Positions 22,714 to 33,551 of a DNA stretch of 64,000 bases are shown here, in pieces. The stretch lies in NCBI GenBank assembly GCA_030374805.1, contig JARGSG010000054.1, forward strand, positions 62,001 through 126,000, given 5' to 3'. The DNA is from Gracilaria gracilis (taxonomy: Eukaryota > Rhodophyta > Florideophyceae > Gracilariales > Gracilariaceae). Position 1 is the stretch's first letter; every line of letters begins with the position of its first letter. The position numbers and the translations under genes are program-made. The notes under the pieces were generated by a model, which was not told the DNA's origin, searched no databases, and saw only the letters and a list, made by a program, of their open reading frames with translations.

Positions 22714-23232
22714 TCAACCGTAGTGGCTACCTTCAATAAATATATCTAGAATTCTTTGAACTGCAAGGTATGCTCCACATTCATCTGGCCATGTTCTTTT
22801 GATATTCTCCAGCACGCATTGCGCGATCTGAACGCCTCTTCTTGTACCATGTATACCATATCGTTCGTAAATATAAGTTTGGTAGGCGGTTTTGCGCAAG
22901 TTGTTGTTGTGTTTGGCACGCAAACGACAATCAGGGTATAAAGCAGCTGTTCTGTTGACGATAAGTGAAGCCAACTGTGTGCAGTGAAAAGGTTTCTCAT
23001 CACAGTTTTTGCAACCAACTTCTTTGCTTGCGGCTGTTACGTGCGGTAGATTGAGAGAAGTAACGGTGGACTCGAAAATCGACGACTGAGCTTGGTTGCG
23101 TTTGTCAATGTGTGGTGCAATGTTTGTACTTTCATTTTTCGGAGAGCAAGGAGCGACAGATTGCTCTCTGTCTTCAGCATCGTCTATAACGATTGTGGCC
23201 GGTGGCAATGAAACAGCCGTAAGAAGAGACAA
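22714..23232 (-). CDS. piggyBac-borne accessory protein with P2X7-ballast-like C-terminus, copy B
   Basis: 172-residue frame, convergent with the transposase and 135 bp beyond its end. The N-terminal half is low-complexity and polar. The C-terminal half holds CKNCDEKPFHC, then NNNLRKTAYQTY, then ERYGIHGTRRGVQ, then a Cys-Val helix ending IKRTWPDECGAYL. The same order of Cys pair, N-x-x-R-x-x-x-Y-x-x-Y, G-x-x-G-x-x-R, C-V and P-D-x-x-G-x-Y occurs in copies A (32634-33227) and C (26499-26745). It resembles the zinc-binding intracellular 'ballast' domain of P2X7 receptors; that link rests on remembered consensus, not a search. No membrane segment, so not itself a channel. Open over its whole length, but the last 20 residues differ from the G-x-Y-x-G-F end of A and C and may be frameshifted. 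The solo LTR sits 34 bp upstream of the start. Confidence 0.6.
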   Translation of the reverse strand: MSLLTAVSLPPATIVIDDAEDREQSVAPCSPKNESTNIAPHIDKRNQAQSSIFESTVTSLNLPHVTAASKEVGCKNCDEKPFHCTQLASLIVNRTAALYPDCRLRAKHNNNLRKTAYQTYIYERYGIHGTRRGVQIAQCVLENIKRTWPDECGAYLAVQRILDIFIEGSHYG

Positions 23233-23265
23233 GAAAAGGAAACACAGAGGTTATGTAGTATAGTG

Positions 23266-23791
23266 GACCGGATTGGTGCGCAGCTTATGCAGCTGGCCGT
23301 TCATGTACAAAGGGTTAGTGCAAGGTGGGACGGTGCGGTGGAACCGCCACGTGTACAATCTGTTGATCGAGTTCCGGACGGGTTAGCACAGCGTACAAGT
23401 TAGACATGTGTGCAGGTTGGGTAGTGACAAGGCAAACTAGAACGATCGTAGAGTAGTCAATAGGAAGCCGAGGCCCGATATTAGTTGTAGTTCGGATCTT
23501 TCGAGGCCCCAATCGTAAACGACAAGCCCCTTCTGCAGAACTTCTTTTTCGTTAGTTTGCACTCACGATAGAGCGCAGGGCAAATTCCCTTGAGGTTTCT
23601 CAGACCGTTCGTACCCTTTTCGCGTGTTCCTGTACGCGCCTGGTGATACCAACCGTCCACTCTTCCTTCGACCCACCGGTGGTTCCGCTTCTTCTCCCCG
23701 TTCGGATTCATTACAGTCGCACGACTGTACGCTATTGCCGCTCCCGTCTCAATACCACTTCGGAATCTCTACTTTATTGTGTTATACCACA
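23266..23791 (+). mobile_element. Solo LTR of the Gypsy family
   Basis: Starts TGTAGTATAGTG and ends ATACCACA, like the LTRs at 42807-43349 and 53464-54006, and aligns with them along its length (526 against 543 bp) with clear divergence. Flanks GGTTA (23261-23265) and GGTTC (23792-23796) look like a 5-bp target duplication with one change. It lies inside piggyBac copy B, so it is younger than that copy. No internal Gypsy sequence remains, consistent with LTR-LTR recombination. Confidence 0.85.
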
Positions 23792-24559
23792 GGTTCGTTG
23801 CGAGTTGGGATACGGTATGCATCTCGGGTCATCTGGGTTGTCTAGTTTGCACTTCAAAAGTGCGTTGAAGCACTTTTACGTGCATCAAAAAGATTTACAC
23901 AAGTGTGCGTTTCAATCAACCTGCACTGCGACCTGAACCATTCACTTGTCTTTCGTTCTTGGCGCTTATTGGTCTTTTCTTAGGTCTATCGTTGTGGACA
24001 TTAAAAAAATTTTAGGCTCAAAAGGGTTAACATAGCACTGTGTCCCTAATTGAAGAGAGCTGTGCTACGAATCACTAAATTGGCCTTCAGGTATTCTTTC
24101 TTTCCCTTAACCCTTTCGCTTCCAATACGTTAACTGATATATATATGCAAGAAAGCCATAAGAAAATGAAAAAGGATTGGCTGAGAACCCTTTTCTGTTA
24201 CAAAACAGACCTTCGACTGACAAACGTTTCATCAGATATTTTCAATACTTATATATATATATAACTGATAACAACTTGGACCCGATTGTTCTGGCGTGGA
24301 TACCTCTACTCTGGCACTTTACTCGTTTTTCGAAGTCGTTACAAATGATTGATCCTATAAAGGCATAGCACGTCTTCAAAGAATTGCGTATACGGTGTCA
24401 CTTTCTCGTGAACAATCAGCTCGCGTTTTTGATCACAATAAGTTTGCAACAAACGCGCAGGACACTCAGGAAAAAAATGTCGTGCATCCCAACAGTGCAA
24501 TGACGAATTCTGAAGAGCCAAAATGATGCGGCGTCGCCCCATATTTCAGAATGCGATCT

Positions 24560-26489
24560 ACTCCAAGATGAATGTAACGAGGACATTCTTAGCAAAATGC
24601 AAGAGCGCACAGACGATTGCTTTGAAATAGCGCCACAACTTCCAGCAGATGAAGAAAACATCGGCAACGTTTCCTATTTTCATGATTTGGCACAGCAGTC
24701 TAGACTGCCTTTATTGAAGAGAGATATCATGTAGCAGATTCCTAATGCAGTAGACACGGAAACGAAACTTATGAATTTATTTCTCAATGCCTTGTTCTTA
24801 AAATGTACAAGAACACGGACATGCAAAGTGCTCGTCAGAAGATGTAAAAATCGTCCCACCTCCGTGGAATTAAGAGCGTTTCTTGGTCTAGAGGTAGCGA
24901 ATTCGTTGTCAAAGATGAATAGCATTCGTGGTTGTAGGGGTACCGTACTGTTTTTCGGACAGTTAGAATTCCGAAAACTTATTTCGTGCAACCGATATCA
25001 AGATATCCAAAGTGCATTGCATCTTTATTGCTCCTACGAACAGGATTCTGCCATAGCAGATCCCTTATGGCATTACAGGGTCATGCTTGAACACTTTCTG
25101 AAGAAAGCAAGTTTAATTGCAGTACCATTGGGCGTGACGACTCTAGATGAAAATACCATACGGTGCAAAGGCAGAACCGGAGCCCGATCATACATAAAGT
25201 TAAAACCAGTACGGTTTAGAATTCGATTCTATGTAGTTGTGGCTAGGAAGTACGCATCTATACGGTTTGGGACAATGAACCGGGAAACAAAACAGGAATT
25301 TCGCCGACGGCTGCATACACTACACTCTTTCGCACCCCATGAGGCTTCCTCCATCGCAAGTTGGTTGTAGATCTTATCAAGAACTCTAGTGCGTTGGAAC
25401 TGTGGTGCGTGATGTTGACCCATCAATGTTAAGCTGCTCCGTCGCAACACAGAGAGGTCGGTTGTCATGGACAATTTTTACACCAGACACTCACTTGCAA
25501 CCAGTTGAGCCCTACTACTGACAAGAAGCTGAAAGTGTTGGGGACTGTACGGTTTAATAATCTTGACGGTTCAAACCGAATGGCGGTGAAAGAATACATC
25601 GATCGTTTGCATCTCGACCTCGTGGTTCTTGGATTTTTTATAGGGCATACGATAAATCTACGGAGAAGAATGGCCAGCCCACAGTGGCTTTGAAGGCCGG
25701 ATACCTAGTCTTCAAAGAAAGAAAATTATCTTCTTTTACAGTAACGACCTGGCATGTACTCCCATAGACAGCATCGTCGAACCACATAATCATTCTGTTC
25801 AATGTGTACATGGATTGGCTCCAATTGAACGTTGGACAGGGCCTGAGGCACTTCATAGCACCACATTTGTGATAGCAGCTCTAATTGTAGATTTTAATAT
25901 GTTTATAAACGCCGTTGATTGCTTTGATCAACTGCGTTCTACAAATTCTATCATGTGCAGAGAAAAACGGGTTCCAATGAATGTGTTTACGTTATTGGTT
26001 GACGCCAGTACACTGAATGGCTGCGCACTGGGGCAATCTTCTTCGACGAAGGGTAGAGTTTGCAGTTTGCACGGGTTCGAACGGTGTTGGGCCGAAAAAC
26101 TCGCACGCCCGCTTATTGACTACATGAACGAAAAGAACTCATTGGTTTCAAACTTATCTACATCAACTGAAGAGATCGTGGGGCGCCAAGGGCCCCAACG
26201 TCTACTCGAAACAAAGCACAAACGGCAAGTGCAGTGCTAACTGTATAGGATAGTGCGCAAAGACGAGAAAGAGGGAGCACCTATATACGCATGTTATGTT
26301 TGCTTGGTCACCTTCAATGTGAAGTGCTTCGCTCTGTATTACAACCAGAGTGAAGTACGTCGTGACCGGGCATTCATTTATGATGCAATGCAAAATGAAA
26401 TGGATTGCAGTAGTTCTTGCCGTCGACACAAGAGGAAACTGAATGCCGCAAGTTCCTCGCAGAACGCAAGTGTATCCTTCCGATCGTAG
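24560..26489 (+). pseudogene. piggyBac transposase, copy C, broken
   Basis: Pieces: 24771-25370 (199 codons, with the first catalytic block TTLDENTIRCKGR and KLKPVRF), about 25460-25693 (VMDNFYTRHSLA-type second block across a frame change, then VLGTVRFNNLDG), 25815-26240 (ALIVDFNMFINAVDCFDQ, the third block region), and 26253-26489 (Cys-rich end CYVCLVTFNVKCF). Stops and frameshifts disable it. Same order as copies A and B. Confidence 0.75.
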
Positions 26490-26498
26490 TCACCACAA

Positions 26499-26745
26499 CT
26501 ACTTTTCTTTAAATCCCAAGTAACGGTCAATCGGATCTGGAAAGTGCTCGCGGATAGACCCCACCACACAATATGGAACCCGAAACCTTCTCTATTTACC
26601 CATAATTAAATGTTGTTTGAATGTATACAACCGATAGGTTTTCTTTCGTAGTGCCGCAGTGTTAGTTACTGATGAAAGGAGTTGGGATTGGCCACAAATT
26701 ATTTGTCCCATTACGTGACAACTATAATGTTTCCAATCGCATAGT
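26499..26745 (-). pseudogene. Accessory ballast-like ORF of piggyBac copy C, broken
   Basis: Read on the minus strand from about 26740. The frame shows CDWKHYSCHVMGQII (after a frame change), then TAALRKKTYRLY, one TAG stop, then RRFRVPYCVVGSIREHFPDP and RYLGFKEK with a stop at 26499-26501. This matches copies A and B in order, and its R-x-x-x-P-x-C-V-V-x-x-I-R-x-x-F-P-D-P..Y-x-G-F run is the closest of the three to the P2X7 ballast consensus as I remember it. The stop lies 10 bp from the end of the transposase frame, so the tail-to-tail layout is kept. The N-terminal half is not recognisable. Confidence 0.6.
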
Positions 26746-27746
26746 GTATCATAACATCGCAAAAAATGTCATTTTCTTGATTATAATGCTTTTCTTCCGG
26801 CTCGGTTGGTAGAAATGATACCTCCGTTTCATCACACGCACCAATCTGTGAAAATTTGTCTCACACCAATATCGTCTCTTATTTTGACGTGCGCCAAGAA
26901 ACGGTCAAGACCAAGAAAAGATCTTCGTTTGATACCGAACAGCAGTTTGTGTTTTACAGCGTTTCAATGTTATACGTTAAAGATTGCAAATTCTGTGATA
27001 TAAACACGCGCTCATGAGTTCACGTAGAAGGATTTTCGTTTTATTCTGCAGTCAGTGGTGATTTGGGGTCCAAGATGGATTTTTTTCGTGTGAGACATGC
27101 GATTAGTGCTTCTGGTACGCTTTGTGAGCGTTTCTCGTAAGTGTGATTGAAGATATGTCTTGTCAATCGGGTTGTAGTCATCTTCTGCAGGTTTGATCGA
27201 AATTATTTTGGTCTCCATTACTCTGCACCGTAGCAGCAATTTGCGTACAACTTGTTGAGGAAAAGATAAGAGTCCTCGAACTACAGGAAACCCAATTAGC
27301 AACGCAATGGAGCGTCTTTAACAGTAGACAAATCTGTATCTGCCAAACAAACTGCCAGTAGTACACTGAAGTTGCACTTCAAAAAAACTAGGTCGCTCAA
27401 TGGCCTTGTTTGAGACATAAAAATACCTTAAGTTCCGACAATCATAATTTCTGGCTTACTACGCATCTATAATAGCATACCATCAAACCCCTCGCAAGAA
27501 GCGAAAAGTGTCGGGTCTCAGTTTTGCGTAAAGCAGAAATCAGCGATCCTACACCCAATTCTATATCTGTTTACTTCAAGAAAGAGTCAGAACTCCCTGA
27601 TTTTGCATAACAGAGCGCGCACAGCGCAAAAGCTAAGAACAGACTCTTACCCTGTTCTTGAAACAACCTACTCAAACAATACAATAAAAGCATATGACTT
27701 AAACACTATGGCGTCATAAAACGCCAAAAAAACGCCTACCCCTTTG
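26746..27746. other. No gene seen
   Basis: About 1 kb that should hold the N-terminal part of copy C's accessory ORF and its lost right end, plus the 3' flank of the next pogo element. No supported coding frame. Confidence 0.3.
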
Positions 27747-29379
27747 CTACATCAACTCTGAACACCATACAACTAATGCATCCCACAAAAAGTCTTTCCC
27801 CGTCTCCGTAGCCTTCAAGTCATTTTCGACCACAACCTTATCCAAGCCCTGCAATTTTATCATGCCTTCGATGGCCCTATCGCGAGAAGCTCGAGCTGCG
27901 GCAGCACGGCGCCGTAAATGACGGGTGTTTTTGAAGTGCTTGGAGAGACTCTCGCGACGCGGAACAAGCTCTACGGGGCGACGAAGATCAGCCGCACTTT
28001 CGAAGCACCGCGAGCCATTAGTTCTCTGCTTGGGTGCCCTCAAAACGCTCTCTGCCGTTACATGGCGACCATGTTCTGTGCTAACTTTCAAAGTTTCCGA
28101 CTCTTCTACTTCACTTTCGTTGAAGAAAGAACGCGAGCTTGTGAGAAACCTGTCCACCAGCGCCATCATGGTGAGCTCCTCTGCTTCGCATTTTCCTCTA
28201 ACAAACACAGAGTCTTCCACAGCCGAAACACAGGGATATCCCTTATCGTAGTTCCAGTTTCCTGTGCGACGAAAACCGCTGCGAACGTTGGCATACATTA
28301 ATGATTCGGACAACGCGGTGCTCACAGCGTCGGCGACATGAAAGAAAAATAGAACTGGCCTGGTTCGAGAAATGCAGTGGACTTCCCGCTGCATGAAAGA
28401 TTTGTATGAGCGAAAAACGCTTACATCCAATGGTTGTAAGATATGGCTCGTGTGCGATGGAAAAGCGACGACGATAATGCGATTGTCTTTGAAGTGTTGG
28501 AGGGATCGATAACCCAAGCGACCATCGTATCCATAGAGTAGCACCAACAGGTACTTTCCATTTTTTCGTAGATGTTCTGTTTCCTTCACAAACTGCCTAG
28601 CCCAATCGAGAAATATGGATTGGTCTACGCTTGGGATTTCTCGCTGATACAGGCAACATGGGGGCAAGAAATCGTAGAGCGTTTGAAACTTTCTGTTGAG
28701 GAACCGGGAATGCACACGCTTTCCTCAGAATACCAAGACAGGTTTTCACACCTTTCCATCAGTGGAAATAACGGGCATAACCGTGACGTGGTCATTAGCC
28801 CGTCATTAGATTCCGGACTCGTCGAAATTGATGACCCTCCTTGGATCAAGTACACAATATCTATCGATGAGGCTTTCCAATAGTGCGAAATTCATCGCAA
28901 TCGTTTTTGGCTTTATCTCCCTCCGTTTGTTCTCAACAATGCGCACCGGCAAAAACTGGAGCTTATGCCTGAGAATGAAGCGATCCAACCATCCCAACGA
29001 CGGGCGGGTATTATGGAACTCAGTGTTCAGCTGCCTTTCGACGTCCAGAAAAGACAAAAAGGCTTTTAACCACCCTGTAACACCAAATTTCGTCAGCGGT
29101 GTGTTGTCCCCACAAAAGTATTTCACCGAACGAACGACACTGACTCCTCGTTTGTCAGCGCTGTAGGGCGTTTTTCACTGCAGGGGAAGAGAACAAATTG
29201 CGTGGGATGAAAAAATTGCGCCGGTGGATAGGACATAGGCCATTCTTTGTAAGCCTTCCAACACTCGGAAACGTTGAAAGTCGTCTGCGGATTGAGAAAT
29301 TTGGCGTTCTGCAAATTTCTCCTGCAATGACCTGCGCAGTTGTTTGTGGGCCTCTTAACACGGTTAGAGCTTCTGACAT
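27747..29379 (-). pseudogene. pogo/Tigger-like DDE_1 transposase, broken
   Basis: Minus-strand pieces: N-terminal fragments 29379-29123, then 29126-28806 (CENP-B-type DNA-binding region, with first catalytic block VINFDESGI), then 28715-27747 (322 codons, with the SHTSHILQPLDVSVF third block and a basic Arg/Ala-rich tail). The usual second-block Asp (DG.G in relatives) appears here as LLYGYDGRLG, that is Tyr where Asp is expected, so the active site looks dead as well as the frame being broken. Terminal inverted repeats were not found. Different from the pogo elements at 15222 and 37992. Confidence 0.75.
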
Positions 29380-30161
29380 ATTTGTTTGGTGTTACACTTC
29401 TGCTTCGGTTTATTTGTGGAAGGTAGTGGTGGTTTTTGGTGTGGTGGAAACTTTTCTCAGACTTTCTTTTTTTGTAGAAAACTGTCTACGGCTTTCAAAC
29501 TTCTTTTTATATTTGCAATCTGTTTTCAATTGCATGAAGGTGGGTGATGCTTTTGGGGAGAATAGAATTAAATTATGACGTTACGTTGTGTTGTTCGAGA
29601 ATCTGGTGTTTTTGAAACCGTACCGAAAGTAGTTGTACTGCGCTGCATGCTGCTACAATATCGTTAAAATGTCAATCTTTTGATGGAGGTTACGCACATG
29701 TAAACAAGATGAGCAAATGCTGAGGGTATGTTTGGACGTTTGGTTTGTGTAATTGCGCGTAATGGTTGAGAAAGTTGAAAATGGCGACGGTGGATTTTGG
29801 ATGCATGGACCACTTTTGTGTGGTGAAGACTAATTGCATCGGATATGATGAGAGATATGTGTAAAAGAAGAGACGTCTTTTTAAACTGCATATCGTGTGT
29901 TCACATCATGTAAATTCGTTGTCATTCACGCGACGAAGGAAGGCGACTGTGCTGCTCAAGTGCGGGAAGGCTCGAATGTTTCTCCTCAATACGTTTCGAA
30001 CGAAGCGATGTACGGTGGTGGTCGTCGCATTCATGAAGCACGGTGTGCAGAAGAAACCGCTTTCATGGTACTGGATGAAAGAAGGAATTAAAGTTTTTGC
30101 GAGGGGTCTGATGTTGTGCTGTTATATATATATCGGTTGCCGTCTATTGGTGGCGAAAGGT
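29380..30161. other. No gene seen
   Basis: About 780 bp between a pogo remnant and piggyBac copy A, with T-rich and TG-rich runs. A 100-codon plus frame at 29895-30197 crosses the piggyBac terminus, so it is not a gene. Confidence 0.35.
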
Positions 30162-30707
30162 TTAACCCTTTCAGCCCTAAAAAGTTATGTGTGTTGAACT
30201 AGACATAAATTTTTAATATGATTGGGTTTCCAGGAAATCCTGCGGGTATTAGCCTGCCATGTGTCCACTTCGCTTATGTTTTGATGAGTAGACATAAGCA
30301 AGTGAAAGTCATCGTCGAAATCTAGATTCAAAGCGAATCACAACCAATGACCGGCGCTATTGTGGCAGCTCTGTATCTCGTTTAGGATTGTGCTTTCCCC
30401 TCCTGCATATTGTGGCTAACTGCGATCATGGCTTTTCAAAATCTGAGAGCTACGACCTGAATTTGCATCCACAATGTGGGTCAATGCGCATGTCCACCAC
30501 TACGGTTCTCTACAAATACCTTACACCCGCCAAAACCCTTGGACTGTTCGTCGTTGGACAGGGAAGCGCTTTTGTCTACATGATACACTCGACACCATGG
30601 CCGAAGCAAAAACAGCAACAATCAGTATCCAGGAGGTTGGTAGCAAACCTAGTCCCAGTAACGCTGTTTGATGCAACTCCAAACGTGCTGCACAGGCCTA
30701 TTTTGAA

Positions 30708-32647
30708 GTGGAAGACGACGAAGAGTTCGCAGTGAAGGCCTTGGGATCAGAACAAACAAAAGTGTTGTGCAGAACAGTGCCATACTGTGTCAAATGGGTA
30801 GCATGCAGTGGGCTTCACTTGGCAAAACAGCACCCCATTCGGAGAACTTTTGCACACAAACGAGAACTTGGATTGTTTCTTCTGTTTCTGAACACCTCAT
30901 ATTTGGACTCTATCAGAGCTTGGACGAGCAAGGAGCTGGTGGGGCGGGGCAAACGAGCGAAAGCACTTCGCATGGATGAACTGCTTTCATACATGGGTCT
31001 CGAACTCGCTACTTCAATGCACAGATTAAATCGACTTCGAGACTACTGGAGCAAGTCCGATCTGCTCGGTATACCCTTTTTTAAAAAGGTTATGTCACGA
31101 GACACCTTCATGAACATAAGAAGCGCGTTAGGAACATTTGCTACATACGATCCAGACATTGCTGCGGTGGATCCGCTGTGGCAAAGCCGTACACTTCTTC
31201 AACACTTCGCGCGAAATGCAGCGTCTCTGGCTGTGACTTTGGGGGTGAGCTCATTGGATGAGAATAAAATCAGGTCCAAAGTAAGAACTGCTAAACGTTC
31301 CTACATCAAGATCAAACCGGTAAAGTTTGGGATTCGCTCTTACGCGGTCGTTGGTTGGTGTCATGCTTAACTCCATAGTCTCCAGGACAACGGGTCTGGA
31401 AACAAAAGCAGGCAGACTCCGGTACAAAGATATACGCATTTGTTCCGCGACCTACGCGGTGCTGTGGAGAGAAGAATGGATGGCACTTTAGTGCCAAAAA
31501 CAACTGCGTCAGCTCTTTGGTGTGCCTCAAATGGCACACCAAACCCAATTGTATCTCACACAGGACGCAGGACGGCTCATAGTGATGGACAATTTTTATA
31601 CGCGCCACGTCTTGGCGCTTCAACTTGAAAGCCTTAGTGACAAAGAATGTAAAGTTCTTGGCACAGTTCGATTTACGAACGTTGACGGCATAAATCGTCC
31701 TGCTTTGCGGGAAGCAGTTGAAGCGCTCAGACATGCCAAGAGAAGAGAGTGGTGCCTCGTGCAAGTATTAGAAAAAAGCGAAGGGCGCAATGCTCCCAGA
31801 AGGGTTGCAGCAAAGACCGGGTTTGTAGTTTTCAAAGACCGGACCGTGGTTACGTTCTACATTAATGATCTTGCGGACACCCCCAGTTCTCGCATCTAGA
31901 ATGCCGACGATCACGCCATCGCTTGTGTACATGGCCTTGCCTTTAGAACGATGGACGGAAGGTGAATCTCTTCGACGGATCACCTTTCAAGTACTCGCCA
32001 TCATCGCAGCCTGCAACTTGTTCATGAATGATGTTGGTAGATTTGATCAGTTCAGGTCGACATCAGCAACAGTACGCAAAGAACATCGAGTGACGATGAG
32101 TTTGCTTACCTTTGTACTAGATGCCAGCATTATAAATTCTCATGCTCTCCTTCATGCAATCTCAAACCCAGGGGAATCCATCCCAGACGCTCGGCTTCTT
32201 ACACGACGAGTAATTCAACAACTGGTAACGGACCATGTCGAATATAACCAAACGAGAGCATCTTTATTTTATTTATCAACCACTGACAATCATGTTAGCC
32301 ACAGAGGGGTCGGTGACTCATTTCCAACCGTAAAACATCTCCTGCATGAAACTGAAAGACGAAAAAGCGTGCGCTGCATGTTGTGTTCGCACTTGTCTAG
32401 CCAGGGTGTTAGTCAAGGTTATAAAACTTATTACTGCACCGTATGCAACCGTCTCTTTCATGTCAATTGTTTTACTATCGAACAAAACAAAGAATTCATA
32501 GGCATAACTCGCCCGGAAGCATACCACGCCGTTAAATCCGCAAAAGTCTCATTATCTTTTAAGTACCACCGCAGTCGTCAAAAAAAGTTACAGCAAGTCT
32601 TGGAACAGCGAAGCTGCTGCGCAAGAAATAAATTCATTCGTCTTTGA
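30708..32647 (+). pseudogene. piggyBac transposase, copy A, nearly complete but broken
   Basis: Pieces: 30708-31370 (220 codons: acidic start, FLLFLNTSYLDSIRAW, GLELATSMHRLNRL, first catalytic block SSLDENKIRSK and IKIKPVKFGIRS), 31522-31899 (second block LIVMDNFYTRHVLA, then VLGTVRFTNVDG and FYINDLADTPSS), and 31865-32647 (third region NLFMNDVGRFDQF, LLTFVLDASIIN, and the Cys-rich end CMLCSHL..YYCTVCNRLFHVNCF). Two or more frame breaks (after 31370 and near 31899) separate them. Catalytic Asp residues are all present. Final frame overlaps the convergent accessory ORF by 14 bp. Confidence 0.85.
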
Positions 32648-33227
32648 AACCCATGTATGCCCCTCGAGTATCCGGCTCTGTTCTTCTTATTCCTTCGATC
32701 ACAAAATCTGGCAGCTGAATTCTGTGTCCTCGGCCAAGAAAACCGTGACGTTCATAGATATAGGTTTTTTAAGCCTGCTTGCGAGCCAAATTGTTTTCCA
32801 TTGCATACATAATCATTGCTGGGTATCGCACTGCTGTTTTGGCTACGACGGAAGGCCCTAATTGCATCCAGTAACATGGGGTGTCTCCGCACTGACTACA
32901 TGCTACATCTTTATTGTCGATCGATATTTTCTCAATGACAGTTGATGATTGAGTAATATTGTGTAGATCGAGAGCTAAAGAAAGTGTGCTGGGTACTGGC
33001 ATCTGGTGAGGGTAGGAAGTTGTTTGGCTTTGAGTTTTTCTCGTTTGCGGTAAGCGCTCTTCATCTGGGAACATTAGAGTTTTTCCGGGCTTCTCTTTGT
33101 CTTCGTTACCTTCCATAACAAGGAAAATTTTGTGCGCGTATAACTTCACCACAATCGGTGAGCCGAATGCTAGGCAAGCTCGTGGCGGTAAAACGTTGCA
33201 GGCATTCGTGAGCCTTCGTGTTTGCAC
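32634..33227 (-). pseudogene. Accessory ballast-like ORF of piggyBac copy A, one frameshift
   Basis: The minus-strand frame opens at 33227 with a polar N-terminal half, then ACSQCGDTPCYWMQLG and ENNLARKQA, where it stops at 32769. One shift at the T-run 32763-32769 restores homology to copy B: TYIYERHG, GRGHRIQLP, VIEGIRRTEPD, GAYMGFKDE, then a stop at 32634-32636. Final G-x-Y-x-G-F-K matches copy C. About 195 codons in all. Overlaps the transposase 3' end by 14 bp. Function unknown. I infer a zinc-binding domain from the Cys pair plus later Cys positions. Confidence 0.65.
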
Positions 33228-33424
33228 TTGGTAGAATCCTTTAGTGCACTTCGTGCGTCAGAACAGTTGAATGCATGACACGCTAGAAAGTGTGCAATTA
33301 AATCAACTGTTCTCTAACTTCAACCACACGCTTCACTTTCCAGTCCCAATTCCAATTGGTTCTCCTTATATCTATGGCTGTGGACGTAAATTTTTTCAGG
33401 GTTGAAAGGGTTAATTAAAACACC

Positions 33425-33535
33425 TTTGTCGCGTTGCACACATGACCTCGTGTACGCGCACCAGGCCAGTCCATGTAAAGCACCCACTCTCGTTGGCGTG
33501 GAACCTGGAGTTCCACGCCATCCGTCGTCGTCACA
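33425..33535 (+). repeat. Copia 5' LTR fragment (3' part only)
   Basis: About 110 bp matching 40752-40858, from CGTTGCACACATG to the terminal TCGTCGTCACA, with few differences. The LTR start is missing. Confidence 0.8.
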
Positions 33536-33551
33536 GGTCATGGGCCCAGTG

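Larger units (their letters stand above)
20750..24030 (+). mobile_element. piggyBac-like element, copy B (left end lost)
   Basis: The right end reads GGCTCAAAAGGG followed by TTAA at 24027-24030 and is preceded by TCTATCGTTGTGGAC, a subterminal block nearly identical to that of copy A (33370-33384). It contains a broken transposase (plus), a convergent accessory ORF (minus), and a solo Gypsy LTR inserted at 23266-23791. The left terminus was not found. Confidence 0.7.
24107..26745 (+). mobile_element. piggyBac-like element, copy C (right end not found)
   Basis: The left end is TTAA at 24107-24110 followed by CCCTTTCGCTTCC, 77 bp right of copy B's end. Contains transposase pieces (plus) and the convergent accessory pseudogene (minus). 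The matching AAAGGGTTAA right end was not found between 26745 and 27750, so it has decayed or been lost. Confidence 0.65.
30162..33414 (+). mobile_element. piggyBac-like element, copy A, both ends present
   Basis: 3253 bp bounded by TTAA at 30162-30165 and 33411-33414, the fixed piggyBac target. The left end reads CCCTTTCAGCCCTAAAAA; the reverse complement of the right end reads CCCTTTCAACCCTGAAAA (two mismatches in 18). CTAGACATAA and AGACATAAGC boxes near the left end (about 30205 and 30290) are shared with the MITE at 4848. Carries a plus-strand transposase and a minus-strand accessory ORF meeting tail to tail. Best reference copy for the family here. Confidence 0.9.

Noticed and set aside
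24247..24262. TA dinucleotide run as a meaningful element
   Set aside because: Short simple repeat near a piggyBac left end; similar runs occur at 30126 and elsewhere.
29895..30197. 100-codon plus-strand frame as a gene
   Set aside because: It runs across the TTAA boundary of piggyBac copy A, so it is a chance fusion.
30162..33540. piggyBac copy A inserted directly into the Copia 5' LTR
   Set aside because: LTR sequence is found right of the TTAA at 33411 but not left of the TTAA at 30162, so simple insertion does not explain the missing LTR part.
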